Positions 1 through 9,825 of a DNA stretch of 55,522 bases are shown piece by piece; positions within the stretch are counted from its first letter, which is position 1; each line of letters opens with the position of its first letter. The notes beneath the pieces are model-generated. The model was not told the DNA's origin, ran no database searches, and saw only the letters and a list, made by a program, of their open reading frames with translations. The translations under genes and the position numbers were made by a program. This DNA is from Candidatus Nanopelagicales bacterium (GTDB lineage: Bacteria; Actinomycetota; Actinomycetes; S36-B12), in contig JAGYJP010000009.1 in the NCBI GenBank assembly GCA_018402075.1, positions 1 through 55,522 of the forward strand, in the 5' to 3' direction.

Positions 1-59
1 AGTACATTACTTACAATTTTTTGGCAACTAGACCAGGATCCGAGCCGAATTAGCCGTAT

Positions 60-509
60 TTATTGCTCAGTATTTCGGGCAACGCACATGGACTCGAGCC
101 ACAGGGCCGAAACCACCACCAACACTGAACCGGTTGCGGCAAGGAAAGCCGCGATCATGGCCGACCAGCCTGCCGGGGTCGATGAATTCGAAATGGATGC
201 AAGTGCCACGCCAAGGTAGAACCCGCCGATCACCGCACCCGTTCGACTCGCTGCCATGGCGAGCACGGCAATCCGTGCGGCGGCCAACGGCGGGAATGGT
301 TTTTCACCCGGTAACCGTTGCAACCGCGGTTTGGCGAAATATGTCCAGAGGGCGAAACTGATTCCAAAAATCCACATGGCGGCCGCCGCCAATCCGGGAA
401 CGGGAAGTGATCTACCGGTTTGGCCTTGGAGCACAATGGTGATGGCCCAACCGATGGCGCCCAGTACTACGAAAATGACAACGAGGTGGGAAACCTTTGT
501 TTGCTGCAT
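60..509 (-). CDS. DUF3180 family membrane protein
   Basis: A 149-residue integral membrane protein with about four hydrophobic segments (near residues 8-28, 37-57, 75-105 and 115-138). This topology, the length and the position directly after folK match the DUF3180 family of actinobacteria, whose function is unknown. The start abuts the folK stop, so it is probably the last gene of the folate operon. Bases 1-59, downstream of its stop, show nothing I can name. The family call rests on context and topology more than on a motif. Confidence 0.8.
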   Translation of the reverse strand: MQQTKVSHLVVIFVVLGAIGWAITIVLQGQTGRSLPVPGLAAAAMWIFGISFALWTYFAKPRLQRLPGEKPFPPLAAARIAVLAMAASRTGAVIGGFYLGVALASISNSSTPAGWSAMIAAFLAATGSVLVVVSALWLESMCVARNTEQ

Positions 510-1027
510 TAGGCACCAAGCCTTTCGGTGAGTTGCACAAGTTGTTCACGCGCACTTGGCAGCGAGTCGACCGTGCCGTGCCCCGGTAGCGCGCGGAATT
601 GCTGGGGCAGGTCAATGTCAGTCCACGGCACCGTGACAAATGAGCGTTCGGCGGCACGTGGGTGCGGGATGGTGAGTTCTTCGGTGTCCAGGTGCACCGG
701 CTGATCACCGTCCCACATGGCGATCAGATCAAGGTCAAGTGTGCGCGGACCCCACCGAACCTCGCGGGTACGACCGAATTCATTCTCGACCCGATGCAAC
801 TCCTTCAGCACCTGATGCGGTGTGAGGTCCGCTTGGAATACCGCGATCGCGTTGGTGAAGTCACCCTGCTCAACCCCACCGACCGGCGCTGTTCGGTAGA
901 GGTGGGATGCACCGATACACGTCCACGATATTGCAAGTTCGGCATATGCATTTTTCAGGGTGTCAATGGGGTCATGCAGATTCGCACCGAAAGCAACGAC
1001 AAATGTTCCGGTATTTGCCGTGTTCAT
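509..1027 (-). CDS. folK: 6-hydroxymethyl-7,8-dihydropterin pyrophosphokinase
   Basis: HPPK transfers pyrophosphate from ATP to 6-hydroxymethyl-dihydropterin, the step before dihydropteroate synthase in folate synthesis. The 172-residue protein has the HPPK signature WGPRTLDLDLI near residues 112-122, an early FGANL motif, and a later IPHPRAAERSFV stretch, all family hallmarks. Its start overlaps the end of the folP-folB fusion by 4 bp (ATGA), which implies translational coupling. Length is normal for the family. Confidence 0.95.
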   Translation of the reverse strand: MNTANTGTFVVAFGANLHDPIDTLKNAYAELAISWTCIGASHLYRTAPVGGVEQGDFTNAIAVFQADLTPHQVLKELHRVENEFGRTREVRWGPRTLDLDLIAMWDGDQPVHLDTEELTIPHPRAAERSFVTVPWTDIDLPQQFRALPGHGTVDSLPSAREQLVQLTERLGA

Positions 1028-2199
1028 GATCGGTGTTTGTAGCGACTGACGACAACATCTGCGAAGTCACCCTCGATCGGGGCATCGGGTTTGTGAACGC
1101 GGATGTGTGCGGACACTACCTGCGGGAAGGTGAGACAGTCCTGTGCCACCAACTCGGCGAGTTTCTCAATGAGATCCAGTGGCTCACCGGTGATGCGAGC
1201 CCTGATGGCATCTGCGACCTCTGCGTAATTCACCGTGTCGGCGAGGTCATCGGTTTGGGCAGCGTGCGCAATGGACAAACCCAAAGTCGCATCGATGGAA
1301 AAATACTGTCCCTGCTCTTTTTCATGAGCCAAGACACCGTGATAACCAAAATCACGCACCCCGAAGAGTTCGATCCGGTCCTGGGCAATATGGGGGTCAA
1401 CGGCGTTGAGGGCAAAATAGGCATCGAGGGTCTCCCGCACCTGGTGAACACGCACACCCCAAGCTCCCTTGCGAAGAACCTGTGCTGCAATAACGGCGGA
1501 AGCGGTATCGCGATCCCGCTCAGGGCGCGGGGATCCGTCTTCTTCGGCAAGGAGTGCACCGAGGAATCTCTTGCGTGAAACGCCCACGAGGACCGGGAAA
1601 CCCAAAGCTTGGAGCGCATCGAGTTGATGCAATAACTCCCAATTATGTTCAAAAGTCTTTCCAAACCCGATACCCGGATCGAGAACAATGTTGTTTCTGG
1701 CGACTCCGGCAGCAAGTGCTTTGTCAACCTGCTGGTGAAGTTCGGAGCAAACATCTGTCACGACATTGGCGTACGCGGTGTTTTCCTGCATGGTCTTGCT
1801 GGGACCGCGCCAGTGCATGAGCACTACCGGCACACCCAACTGCGCCACGGTGGTCAACATGTCTGGGTCCGCCAACCCGCCGCTGACATCGTTAATCATT
1901 TTGGCGCCGGCAGTGACAGCTGCTCGGGCAACCTCGGCGCGCATGGTGTCGATGGAGACATACATGCCGCGTGCCACGAGTTCTTCAATCACGGGAATCA
2001 CTCGGGTGAGTTCCACCTCCGCGCTAATCCGCTCAGCGCCGGGGCGGGTGGATTCCCCACCAACATCGACGATCGACGCGCCCTCCGAGATCATCTGCTC
2101 GGCTCTGCTGACTGCGTCGACCACATTGGCGTACTGACCACCATCGGAAAATGAATCCGGGGTGACATTCAGAATCCCCATGATCACCGGCGGGTGCAT
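1024..2199 (-). CDS. folP: Dihydropteroate synthase-dihydroneopterin aldolase fusion
   Basis: A bifunctional folate enzyme of 391 residues. Residues 1 to about 270 are a dihydropteroate synthase: the start IMGILNVTPDSFSDGG, then GGESTRPGA, INDVSGG, LDPGIGFGK and GVSRKRFLG are the pterin- and pABA-site motifs. Residues about 275-391 are a dihydroneopterin aldolase (FolB) with RIELFGVRDFGYHGVLAHEKEQG and a VNYAEVA segment. In most actinobacteria folP and folB are separate neighbours; here they form one frame with no internal stop. It lies between folE (3 bp away) and folK (4-bp overlap). It would join pterin and pABA, and also make the HPPK substrate. Confidence 0.94.
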   Translation of the reverse strand: MHPPVIMGILNVTPDSFSDGGQYANVVDAVSRAEQMISEGASIVDVGGESTRPGAERISAEVELTRVIPVIEELVARGMYVSIDTMRAEVARAAVTAGAKMINDVSGGLADPDMLTTVAQLGVPVVLMHWRGPSKTMQENTAYANVVTDVCSELHQQVDKALAAGVARNNIVLDPGIGFGKTFEHNWELLHQLDALQALGFPVLVGVSRKRFLGALLAEEDGSPRPERDRDTASAVIAAQVLRKGAWGVRVHQVRETLDAYFALNAVDPHIAQDRIELFGVRDFGYHGVLAHEKEQGQYFSIDATLGLSIAHAAQTDDLADTVNYAEVADAIRARITGEPLDLIEKLAELVAQDCLTFPQVVSAHIRVHKPDAPIEGDFADVVVSRYKHRS

Positions 2200-2202
2200 G
2201 AA

Positions 2203-2817
2203 CTAGCGCCCGTGGGAAATCAGGGCCATGGCCTCAGCCCGAGTTGCCGCGTCGCGCAGACTGCCGCGCACAACACTCGTGGTGGTCACCGCACCTGGCT
2301 TGCGCACGCCGCGCACAGACATGCACATGTGCTCTGCCTCAATAATCACAATGGCACCGCGCGGTTCGAGGATCCGCATGATCGAATCGGCAATCTGCGA
2401 AGTCAGACGTTCCTGAACCTGGGGTCGGTGCGCAAATACGTCTGCAACCCGAGCCAGCTTGGACAACCCGGTAATGCGACCATTTTCATTTGGAATGTAC
2501 CCAATGTGCGCAACACCATAAAAGGGAAGCAAGTGATGCTCACAGATACTGTTGATTCGAATGTCTTTGACGATCACGAGTTCATCGTGGCCTAGATCGA
2601 AAGTAGTGGTGAGGACTTCATCAGCACTCTTATGCAAACCGCCAAAGATTTCCGCGTATCCGCGAGCCACCCGAGCAGGTGTGTCCACGAGACCATCGCG
2701 ATCGGGGTTCTCCCCAATTGCAATTAACAGGTCACGGATTGCTTTTTCCACCCCGGCGTGGTCATAGGGGGCAACAGAAGCCGGCTCGGGAATACTGATC
2801 GGATTGATGTCGCTCAT
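2203..2817 (-). CDS. folE: GTP cyclohydrolase I
   Basis: Converts GTP to dihydroneopterin triphosphate, the first step of folate synthesis. The 204-residue protein has the zinc-site cysteines C92 (ICEHH) and C165 (HMCMSVRG), the substrate motif [11 protein letters not shown], and an [11 protein letters not shown] region near residue 48. It stands first in the folate run, 13 bp after the ftsH stop, as is usual in actinobacteria, and is probably cotranscribed with ftsH. Confidence 0.96.
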   Translation of the reverse strand: MSDINPISIPEPASVAPYDHAGVEKAIRDLLIAIGENPDRDGLVDTPARVARGYAEIFGGLHKSADEVLTTTFDLGHDELVIVKDIRINSICEHHLLPFYGVAHIGYIPNENGRITGLSKLARVADVFAHRPQVQERLTSQIADSIMRILEPRGAIVIIEAEHMCMSVRGVRKPGAVTTTSVVRGSLRDAATRAEAMALISHGR

Positions 2818-2829
2818 TACGCTATTGAA

Positions 2830-4815
2830 CTAGATAGCAGACTCTGGAGTATCCGGTGTCTGAGATTCGGAGACAACAACCTCGACAGATTTTCTCTCCA
2901 CCGGTGCGCGTTCAAGAGCGGCAACTTCCACCGGTCCCCGTAAATCTGGTGCCCGGCGCGCTGAACCCGTCCAGGCATTTCTTGGTTCCCGCAGATTCAA
3001 TTCACGGAAAATTTCCTCGATCTCGAACTTGTCCAGGGTTTCGCGTTCCATGAGCGCCACCACAATTGCGTCGAGGGCATCGCGGTTTGCCACGAGGAGG
3101 TCATATGCCTCTTGGTGTGCTGACTCGATGAATGCACGCACTTCCTCGTCAATGGCGGCGGCAACTTCTTCGGAGAAGTCACGGGAGTGGCCCATATCGC
3201 GACCCATGAAGACTTCGCCGCTCTCCTTGCCGTACTTGATAGCGCCCAAACGCTCGGTCATGCCGTACTGCATGACCATGGCGCGAGCAACGGCCGTGGC
3301 TTTCTCAATGTCATTTGAGGCACCCGTGGTGGGGTCGTGGAAAATCAATTCCTCGGCGGCACGACCACCGAGCATGTATGCCAACTGATTGAGCATTTGG
3401 CTGCGGGTGGTGGAGTACTTCTCTTGATCCGGCAAAACCATGGTGTAACCCAGGGCGCGACCGCGAGGCATGATGGTGATTTTGTGCACGGGATCGTTGC
3501 CGGGCAGGGCGGCAGCAACAAGGGCGTGGCCGGCTTCGTGGTAGGCGGTGATCAAGCGTTCTTCGTGGTCCATGACCCGAGTGCGTTTTTGTGGACCGGC
3601 GATCACCCGATCAATTGCTTCATCCATGATCACGTTAGTGATTTCGGTTTCACCACCACGGGCGGTGAGCAGAGCCGCTTCATTCAAAACATTGGCGAGA
3701 TCGGCACCGGTGAAGCCCGGGGTGCGGCGAGCAACCGCCATGAGATCAACTTCGGGCAGAATCGGCTTGCCTTTGGCATGTACTTGCAAAATTGCAAAGC
3801 GACCGTTGAGATCGGGACGCTCCACACTAATCTGGCGGTCAAAGCGACCCGGGCGCAGAAGTGCCGGATCCAGAATATCGGGGCGGTTGGTGGCCGCGAT
3901 CATGATGACACCGCCGGAGACATCGAAGCCGTCCATCTCCACGAGCATCTGGTTCAGGGTTTGTTCGCGCTCGTCGTGGCCCCCACCCATGCCGGCACCG
4001 CGGTGGCGACCAACAGCGTCAATTTCATCCATGAAAATAATGGCGGGTGCATTTGCTTTGGCCTGCTCAAAAAGATCGCGCACGCGGCTTGCACCCACAC
4101 CGACAAACATTTCGACAAAATCGGAACCTGAAATCGAGTAGAACGGAACACCCGCTTCACCTGCCACCGCCCGCGCGAGCAGGGTCTTGCCGGTGCCGGG
4201 TGGACCGTAGAGCAAAACTCCCTTAGGGATTTTGGCACCAACCGCTTTGAACCTCTCAGGGTCGGCCAAGAAGTCTTTTATTTCCTCGAGTTCTTCGACG
4301 GCTTCGTCCGCTCCTGCGACATCGGCAAAGGTTGTCTGCGGCATATCTTTTGTGATCATCTTGGCTTTGGACTTGCCAAAGTTCATGATCCGCGAACCGC
4401 CGCCCTGCATTTGGCTGAAAATAAACACCATGATCAGCACGAGCAGAATAAATGGGAGGAGGGAAACGAGTAACGTAATCAGAATATTTTCACTGGGAAC
4501 AACAACGTTGTAGCCACCGGGCAAAGCACCGGAGTCCGCTTTCAGTTGCAGCATTTCCTGCAGGATCACACCCTGCCCGGTGACATAGGTGGAGCGAACG
4601 GTGTCACCGTTTTTCAACACAAGTTCCAGGACTTGATCGCGATCGGTGATGGTGGCGGTGTCGACATTGCCATTGCGAATTTCCGAGATGGCCACGCTGG
4701 TGTCCATTTGCTCGGGTGCACCAGCACCGGAGACCAGACTGGATCCCACCAGCACAAAAATCACTGCCATGGCGATCCAGAAGAAAGGACCGCGCAGGAT
4801 TCGCTTGAAATTCAC
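2830..4815 (-). CDS. ftsH: ATP-dependent zinc metalloprotease FtsH
   Basis: A membrane AAA+ protease that degrades misfolded and regulatory membrane proteins. The 661 residues comprise an N-terminal transmembrane helix (about 11-29), an extracytoplasmic segment, a second helix (about 111-134), the AAA domain with Walker A GPPGTGKT (204-211) and Walker B FMDEID (261-266), and the zinc motif HEAGH at 426-430. The start is GTG at 4815; a GAGGAA stretch sits almost on top of it, so initiation looks weak or atypical. The tail after about residue 610 is the usual low-complexity actinobacterial extension. The 100 bp up to hpt hold no gene. Confidence 0.96.
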   Translation of the reverse strand: MNFKRILRGPFFWIAMAVIFVLVGSSLVSGAGAPEQMDTSVAISEIRNGNVDTATITDRDQVLELVLKNGDTVRSTYVTGQGVILQEMLQLKADSGALPGGYNVVVPSENILITLLVSLLPFILLVLIMVFIFSQMQGGGSRIMNFGKSKAKMITKDMPQTTFADVAGADEAVEELEEIKDFLADPERFKAVGAKIPKGVLLYGPPGTGKTLLARAVAGEAGVPFYSISGSDFVEMFVGVGASRVRDLFEQAKANAPAIIFMDEIDAVGRHRGAGMGGGHDEREQTLNQMLVEMDGFDVSGGVIMIAATNRPDILDPALLRPGRFDRQISVERPDLNGRFAILQVHAKGKPILPEVDLMAVARRTPGFTGADLANVLNEAALLTARGGETEITNVIMDEAIDRVIAGPQKRTRVMDHEERLITAYHEAGHALVAAALPGNDPVHKITIMPRGRALGYTMVLPDQEKYSTTRSQMLNQLAYMLGGRAAEELIFHDPTTGASNDIEKATAVARAMVMQYGMTERLGAIKYGKESGEVFMGRDMGHSRDFSEEVAAAIDEEVRAFIESAHQEAYDLLVANRDALDAIVVALMERETLDKFEIEEIFRELNLREPRNAWTGSARRAPDLRGPVEVAALERAPVERKSVEVVVSESQTPDTPESAI

Positions 4816-4915
4816 TTCCTCACGGTACTACGCGCCCGTGGGGGCATTCGCCCCGATACCGAGGGTTACGCCCACGGCGAAAGGCGTACCTGTGGGAAAC
4901 AAGCCGGCGGAATTC

Positions 4916-5470
4916 TCAGGATGTGTACACGTGCGGGGCAAGAGTTCCCACACACCGAAGGTTCCGATACTTCTGGGCATAGTCCAGACCGTAGCCGACC
5001 ACGAACTCATTCGGGATATCAAAGCCCACATATTTGGCGTCTACCCGGACTTTCATGGCATCGGGTTTGCGCAGCAGGGTGAACACTTCAATGGACTTGG
5101 GCTTGCGTGACCCAAGGTTTTTGAGCAACCAGGTCAGGGTGAGACCGGAGTCGAGAATATCTTCCACCAAGATCACGTGGCGACCTTCGATATTGGCATC
5201 GAGATCCTTCAGGATCCGAACCACACCACTGGATGTCGTGCCGGAGCCATAGGAGGAGACGGCCATCCAGTCCATTTCGACATGGCGGGGCATGGCTCGC
5301 GCCAAATCCGCCATGACCATGATGGCGCCTTTGAGAACACCTACGAACAGGACTTCTTCGTCGGGGTAATCAGCATGGATGGTGTCCGCCAACTCTTGGA
5401 TGCGACCGATGAGTTGCTCTTCTGTTAAGAGAACGTGTTCAAGATCGGCAGCGAGGTGGGCAGAATCCAT
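4916..5470 (-). CDS. hpt: Hypoxanthine phosphoribosyltransferase
   Basis: Salvages hypoxanthine and guanine to IMP and GMP using PRPP. The 184-residue protein has the PRPP-binding loop VILVEDILDSGLTL (near residues 100-113), the early LFVGVLKGAIMVMADL segment, and the YVGFDIPNEFVVGYGLDY region near the C-terminus. The ATG at 5470 has a good Shine-Dalgarno (AGGAGAACAGT). The tilS-hpt-ftsH order is conserved in Gram-positive bacteria. Confidence 0.95.
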   Translation of the reverse strand: MDSAHLAADLEHVLLTEEQLIGRIQELADTIHADYPDEEVLFVGVLKGAIMVMADLARAMPRHVEMDWMAVSSYGSGTTSSGVVRILKDLDANIEGRHVILVEDILDSGLTLTWLLKNLGSRKPKSIEVFTLLRKPDAMKVRVDAKYVGFDIPNEFVVGYGLDYAQKYRNLRCVGTLAPHVYTS

Positions 5471-5496
5471 ACTGTTCTCCTCTTGTGTCGAAGATA

Positions 5497-6510
5497 TTAG
5501 GTTGAGAGGTAGAAACGTAGCCTGTCATACTCGCGAACCGCACACACACCCAATGGCAGAGCAATGACTCCTTGGCCATGCCAGTCAGTGATCAGAGAGT
5601 CGATTACCTGTACGTGGTTGTAAGTCAGTGGTGAGGATTCCCGCTCCACCGCAGCGCACATTGCATACATTCGACGAATCACGCGACTTCGGACTGCCTG
5701 TGGAAGTTGGGCAAGGGAGTCGATGCCCACATGTTGTTCGCTGCCTTCAGGAAACTCCTGCGCTACCAGAAAATCCGATGCGAACTGCTCAAGTGCGGTG
5801 TCGTCGGATCGGGCAAGATCCGCGGTGCGCACCAAACTCGCCACCACCCCCGGACCGAAATCCTCGGTTAAGCGGTGCATGTGTTCGCGCATGCGCACCC
5901 GCGCGAAATCATTGTTCAGATTATGTGGATCGGTCCAGGGGTCAATTCCTCGCGGAATCAGCAACTCCCGCACAGCCACTTCGATCTCGGTCCGCGTATT
6001 TCCGAGAAAAGGTCGGTACCACGGGTGATCAACCGCTGCCATGGCGCTCAGTGAGTGAGCGCCAGCGCCGCGCAGTAATCGCAGCAGGACGGTCTCGGCT
6101 TGGTCGTTTGCGGTGTGCCCGAGCAGAATTGGAACACCCTGAGCTGCATTTTTTAGGGCTTCCCGACGAGCACGGCGGGCAGCAGCTTCCATTCCACCGT
6201 CACCGGCGACATCTACCGGAATAACTCGAGCACTGGTGGCCCCCAGTGCGGTTGCCTGCTCCGCCGCAGTCCGCGCAATCTCCGCCGAGTTCCCCTGAAG
6301 TTGGTGATCCACGGTCACCGAATGCACCCCGAAACCCGAACGTTCACCCACCCAACAGGCCACCGCGGTAAGAATAAGTGAGTCCGGTCCGCCGGAACAC
6401 GCAACAACAACCGACCGGGTTTCAGCCGGAATGTTCGCGCGTACCGCGGTGCGTAGCGCGAGGACGGTGGGAGATGCCCATGTCCCCGAGTCCGAAGCAC
6501 CCGAACTCAT
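5497..6510 (-). CDS. tilS: tRNA(Ile)-lysidine synthetase
   Basis: Adds lysine to C34 of tRNA-Ile(CAU), so that it reads AUA and is charged with isoleucine. The PP-loop ATPase motif SGGPDS lies about 40 residues from the chosen start, followed by VDHQL and HTANDQAETVLLRLLRGAG, typical of TilS. I chose the ATG at 6510 because it overlaps the upstream stop as ATGA; an in-frame start at 6594 would overlap the upstream gene by 88 bp. The product is 337 residues, consistent with the shorter actinobacterial form that lacks a long C-terminal domain. Confidence 0.93.
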   Translation of the reverse strand: MSSGASDSGTWASPTVLALRTAVRANIPAETRSVVVACSGGPDSLILTAVACWVGERSGFGVHSVTVDHQLQGNSAEIARTAAEQATALGATSARVIPVDVAGDGGMEAAARRARREALKNAAQGVPILLGHTANDQAETVLLRLLRGAGAHSLSAMAAVDHPWYRPFLGNTRTEIEVAVRELLIPRGIDPWTDPHNLNNDFARVRMREHMHRLTEDFGPGVVASLVRTADLARSDDTALEQFASDFLVAQEFPEGSEQHVGIDSLAQLPQAVRSRVIRRMYAMCAAVERESSPLTYNHVQVIDSLITDWHGQGVIALPLGVCAVREYDRLRFYLST

Positions 6511-7523
6511 GGGTGGTGCTTCTTCATGCGTTCCCGCCACTCGCTGGGGTTTTTGATTTCCGCCAGGGTGGGAAGTGACTCGGGTGAATCCCACACCTGG
6601 TTGAAACCGGACATTCCCAAATGCTGCACACTCTCGCGAACGAACACGGCGCCATTGCGGTACTGATCGAGTTTTTCATTCATGCCGAGCAGGTGCGACA
6701 CGAATCCCTTGTTCTGGTCCCGCTTTGCTTCGAACCCCTGCCTAATCTTTGCGACGGATGGGATCAGTCGAGGTCCACCAAGATCCATGATGTAATCCGC
6801 GTGACCCTCGAGGAGGGTCATGAGCGCGCTGATTTTGAAGTAGACCGCCTTTTGTTCATTGGATTGCACTAACTCGAGAATGCTGGCATCGCTGCGCCGT
6901 GCCAATTCGTACACGATCCGGGCAACGCGCAGCGCCAATTCTTGAGTGGGTAGTCGGGATGCTTGCACGAACTCTGCGATCAAGTCCAAGAAATACTGTT
7001 GCATCCAGGGAACCGCACCGAACTGCACGCGGTGCGTTTCCTCGTGCAAACACACCCACATGCGGAAATCGCGTGGCTTAACTTTCAGCGCTCGTTCGGT
7101 CTTGACAATGTTCGGCGCGACAAGGAGCAGCCGCCCGGGTTGGGTGAACGCTTCGTATTGGCCGAGAACTTTTCCAGATGCCCATCCCAAAGCCAGCCCC
7201 GCCTGAATCGCACCGGCACGGTCGCCGAGGGGGTCGAGGAAAGATGAGTCCTTCTGGACGAAATCAATGACATGCTGCATGCCGATTGCATTGGACTCAA
7301 CCCAGCCGGCTCGGTCAACAATGACCGCGGGTAATGCATCTCCGGCATCAAGTTGGGTGAGTTCCTTGACGTGGCGGGCGGCACTTGTGGCGTAACGCTT
7401 GAGATCGCGCACAGCTTTACTTGCTTCACCCAGCGGAATATTCGGGCCGGTCGGCATGGTGCGCTCGGCAGCGGAATTTAATAACCCCCAGTGCGGGATG
7501 TCAGCGATCGTGATGGTGGTCAT
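6507..7523 (-). CDS. Zinc-dependent metalloprotease, DUF2342-like (HEETH)
   Basis: A 338-residue protein of the actinobacterial zinc-metalloprotease-like family often described as coenzyme F420 biosynthesis-associated. The putative zinc motif HEETH occurs in CLHEETHRVQF, with a later LLEGHADYIMD segment that would supply more ligands. No signal peptide is visible, so it is probably cytoplasmic; substrate and true function are unknown. The ATG at 7523 lies just after the dacB stop (7528) and is preferred to 7592, which would run into dacB. The dacB - this gene - tilS order is conserved in actinobacteria. Confidence 0.88.
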   Translation of the reverse strand: MTTITIADIPHWGLLNSAAERTMPTGPNIPLGEASKAVRDLKRYATSAARHVKELTQLDAGDALPAVIVDRAGWVESNAIGMQHVIDFVQKDSSFLDPLGDRAGAIQAGLALGWASGKVLGQYEAFTQPGRLLLVAPNIVKTERALKVKPRDFRMWVCLHEETHRVQFGAVPWMQQYFLDLIAEFVQASRLPTQELALRVARIVYELARRSDASILELVQSNEQKAVYFKISALMTLLEGHADYIMDLGGPRLIPSVAKIRQGFEAKRDQNKGFVSHLLGMNEKLDQYRNGAVFVRESVQHLGMSGFNQVWDSPESLPTLAEIKNPSEWRERMKKHHP

Positions 7524-7527
7524 GTGG

Positions 7528-8844
7528 TTACCCACACCCGCACTTGGCCAGTGACGCGGCCATTCGATCCATGGTGGTGCGAGCACTCGCAATTGAAGGA
7601 ACCTTGTTGCCCATCATGACGAACACCAACAGCCGTCCGCTGCGATCCTTGATGGTTCCCGCCAAACTCGAAACACCCGTCAGTGAGCCGGTCTTGGCGC
7701 GCACCACACCCGCACCAGCGCGCGTTCCCCTGGAGTCAAACCGGTCGTCCAGTGTTCCCGTTTCCGCGGCAATGGGTAGACCCGTTGCGATGGATGCCCA
7801 TTGCGGTTGGTCACCGCGCACCATGTCGGTGAGAACCTGACCGAATACTTCGCTCGAGGCGCGATTGCGGGTGGACAAACCACTGCCGTCAAAAAGCTTC
7901 AGGTCGGCTGTGTCAATTCCCTTGGACGCGAGCACCGAAGTCATGGCCCGAGCCCCACCGGCAAATGAACCTTCGCCAGCGACTTTGACTCCAACTAAAT
8001 GCGCGAGGATCTCTGCGACATCGTTATCTGAATCGAGCAACATGACACCAACAATGTCTGACATGGGCTGAGAGAACACCGATGTCAGCTCGGTTGCGGT
8101 AGCGGGGGTTGCCCCCGCACGAATTTTGCTCACCGAAATTCCCTGATTGCGCAGGCGTTGCGCGAACAACTGGGCGGTTTGTTTGGCCGGGTTGCTCACT
8201 CGTGCCACCGATCCCGGGTTCACACGAGCACCGCCCACCGCGAGTGCACTGACCGGCGCTGCCACACCCAAACGCGGATAGGTGCTTTTCCACGCCGGTC
8301 CTAATGCGGGCCCGGTGAACAGGGAGTCATCGAAAATTAATTGAATTTTTCCTTGCCCGCGACTCTTGAGTGCCTGTGCGGTTTTCTGCGCGAGTGCTTT
8401 GAGCGATCCTTCGCCTTTTGCCCGTGGCATGAGTGGGTCCCCCGCTCCGACCAGGTACACCGAGTTGCCTTGCACCTTGACCGGGGTACTCACCCGGTGA
8501 CTCGGTCCGAATGCGCTGAGCACGGCGGCCGCGGTCAACACCTTGATCACTGACGCCGGAATTCTCTTGACGCTGGACTTATCCGTATATAACGCGCGTT
8601 CGGTCACCGGATCAATCACCAGCATGGAGAACGCACCCACCGAGGGTGAGTCGGCGAGCTTTCCGACAGCGCGATCAATTCCGGTGGATGTGGGAATCGG
8701 TGCGCTCTGACTCAGTGGGGAATACACCGGTGGCACGGGCCCGGTCGGCGGAGCCGCGAGCGCCACCTGCGGGTTAATCAACAGTGCAAACGCGAGGACA
8801 CTGGTGAGTGAGCCCACGATTGATCGGCGCGCAAGAAGAGACAT
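7528..8844 (-). CDS. dacB: D-alanyl-D-alanine carboxypeptidase/endopeptidase (PBP4 type)
   Basis: A peptidoglycan-trimming S13-family enzyme secreted across the membrane. An N-terminal signal segment spans residues about 10-30. Active-site motifs are SVIK (in [10 protein letters not shown]) near residue 103, SDN (in [10 protein letters not shown]) and KTG (in [10 protein letters not shown]). The length of 438 residues is normal for the class. It is divergent from ppa across 48 bp, so this gap should carry both promoters. Confidence 0.93.
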   Translation of the reverse strand: MSLLARRSIVGSLTSVLAFALLINPQVALAAPPTGPVPPVYSPLSQSAPIPTSTGIDRAVGKLADSPSVGAFSMLVIDPVTERALYTDKSSVKRIPASVIKVLTAAAVLSAFGPSHRVSTPVKVQGNSVYLVGAGDPLMPRAKGEGSLKALAQKTAQALKSRGQGKIQLIFDDSLFTGPALGPAWKSTYPRLGVAAPVSALAVGGARVNPGSVARVSNPAKQTAQLFAQRLRNQGISVSKIRAGATPATATELTSVFSQPMSDIVGVMLLDSDNDVAEILAHLVGVKVAGEGSFAGGARAMTSVLASKGIDTADLKLFDGSGLSTRNRASSEVFGQVLTDMVRGDQPQWASIATGLPIAAETGTLDDRFDSRGTRAGAGVVRAKTGSLTGVSSLAGTIKDRSGRLLVFVMMGNKVPSIASARTTMDRMAASLAKCGCG

Positions 8845-8892
8845 CGTCCCTACTCTAAGTCACCTTCGATCGGGGCCACTATTGTTCAGGTC

Positions 8893-9381
8893 ATGGAGCC
8901 TCTGGAATTCGACGTCACCATTGAAATCCCAGGGGGCAGTCGCAATAAATACGAAGTCGACCACCACACCGGGCGGATCCGCCTTGATCGCATGCTGTTC
9001 ACCTCCACCCGCTACCCCCATGACTACGGCTTCATTGAAGACACCCTCGGCCTGGACGGCGACCCCCTCGATGCCCTCGTGCTGGTCCAGGAACCCACCT
9101 TCCCCGGCGTGGTCATCAGGTGCCGGGCCGTGGGCATGTTCCGCATGACCGATGAAGCCGGTGGAGACGACAAGGTCCTGTGTGTACCCGCCGGTGACCC
9201 ACGCCTTGAACACCTGCGCGATATTCACCATGTTTCGGAATTCGATCGACTGGAAATCCAGCACTTCTTTGAGGTGTACAAGGATCTGGAGCCCGGAAAG
9301 TCGGTCGAAGGTGCCACCTGGACCGGTCGCACCGAAGCCGAGCAGGAGATCCACGAGTCCTGGGCCCGGGCCAAAAAATAA
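8893..9381 (+). CDS. ppa: Inorganic pyrophosphatase
   Basis: Hydrolyses pyrophosphate to phosphate. The 162-residue soluble family I enzyme has the metal-binding signature [10 protein letters not shown] near residues 56-65, with [12 protein letters not shown] just before it and the KYEVD motif near residue 19. It lies divergent from dacB, the typical actinobacterial arrangement. Confidence 0.97.
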   Translation: MEPLEFDVTIEIPGGSRNKYEVDHHTGRIRLDRMLFTSTRYPHDYGFIEDTLGLDGDPLDALVLVQEPTFPGVVIRCRAVGMFRMTDEAGGDDKVLCVPAGDPRLEHLRDIHHVSEFDRLEIQHFFEVYKDLEPGKSVEGATWTGRTEAEQEIHESWARAKK

Positions 9382-9388
9382 ATCCGTC

Positions 9389-9418
9389 TTGACACCCGGT
9401 CCGCTCTGTACGTACATT
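9389..9418 (+). promoter_or_regulatory. Candidate promoter of the TacA-TacT pair
   Basis: A perfect -35 box TTGACA (9389-9394) is followed after 18 bp by TACATT (9413-9418) as a plausible -10. The GTG start at 9483 lies about 58 bp further on, with a Shine-Dalgarno GGAGAGGTAGGG near 9462-9473. This is a sequence-match call only. Confidence 0.55.
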
Positions 9419-9428
9419 GTGCGTACAG
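9406..9428. promoter_or_regulatory. Inverted repeat over the -10 box, candidate antitoxin operator
   Basis: CTGTACG (9406-9412) and CGTACAG (9422-9428) form a perfect 7-bp inverted repeat around a 9-bp centre that includes the proposed -10. Related GCG(T/G)ACA-like half-sites recur downstream to about 9458. Ribbon-helix-helix antitoxins such as TacA typically autorepress by binding such arrays, so this is a likely operator. Confidence 0.5.
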
Positions 9429-9482
9429 ATAATGCGCGGACACATATTGTGCGGACATCCTCGGAGAGGTAGGGAAACCAGC

Positions 9483-9788
9483 GTGAGCACTCTTGCTTCC
9501 CATGAATCCGATCCACGGGAGCGCCGGATTAATATTCGGGTTTCTGCCGCCAATTTAGAACTTATTCGCCAGGCAGCACATCTGAGCGACCAAACAGTCA
9601 CCGACTTTGTGCTCACCAATTCAGCGGTCGCCGCCGAGCGAGTACTCGCCGACCGGCAAGCATTTGCCCTCACCGCCGATTCCTGGGCCGATCTAGATCG
9701 CCAACTCAATCGGAATGTGATCTATAAACCACGATTACGCGAACGCCTCGCCGTTGCTAGCCCATTTGTAGATCAGTCACATTTGTAG
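9483..9788 (+). CDS. TacA-type (DUF1778) antitoxin
   Basis: A ribbon-helix-helix antitoxin of about 101 residues. The N-terminal part RRINIRVSAANLELIRQAA is the DUF1778 DNA-binding fold, followed by the helix around TDFVLTNSAVAAERVLADR; the C-terminal part with ADSWADLDRQLN would wrap the toxin. GTG at 9483 is chosen because it follows a strong Shine-Dalgarno and begins just before the conserved domain; a longer in-frame ATG at 9417 lies inside the promoter. The last codons run into a 17-bp tandem repeat. Confidence 0.85.
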   Translation: MSTLASHESDPRERRINIRVSAANLELIRQAAHLSDQTVTDFVLTNSAVAAERVLADRQAFALTADSWADLDRQLNRNVIYKPRLRERLAVASPFVDQSHL

Positions 9789-9813
9789 ATCAATCACATT
9801 TGTAGATCAATCA
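9763..9813. repeat. Three tandem copies of a 17-bp repeat between antitoxin and toxin
   Basis: Three head-to-tail copies of CATTTGTAGATCARTCA (9763-9779, 9780-9796, 9797-9813); copies two and three are identical and copy one differs at one base. The first copy and half of the second are coding; the antitoxin stop TAG (9786-9788) lies in copy two, and the rest fills the gap before the toxin ATG at 9826. Since 17 is not a multiple of three, copy changes alter where the antitoxin frame ends. Confidence 0.9.
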
Positions 9814-9825
9814 ATAGACCACTCG

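Noticed and set aside
9763..9813. CRISPR array
   Set aside because: The 17-bp units are directly adjacent with no spacers and there are no cas genes.
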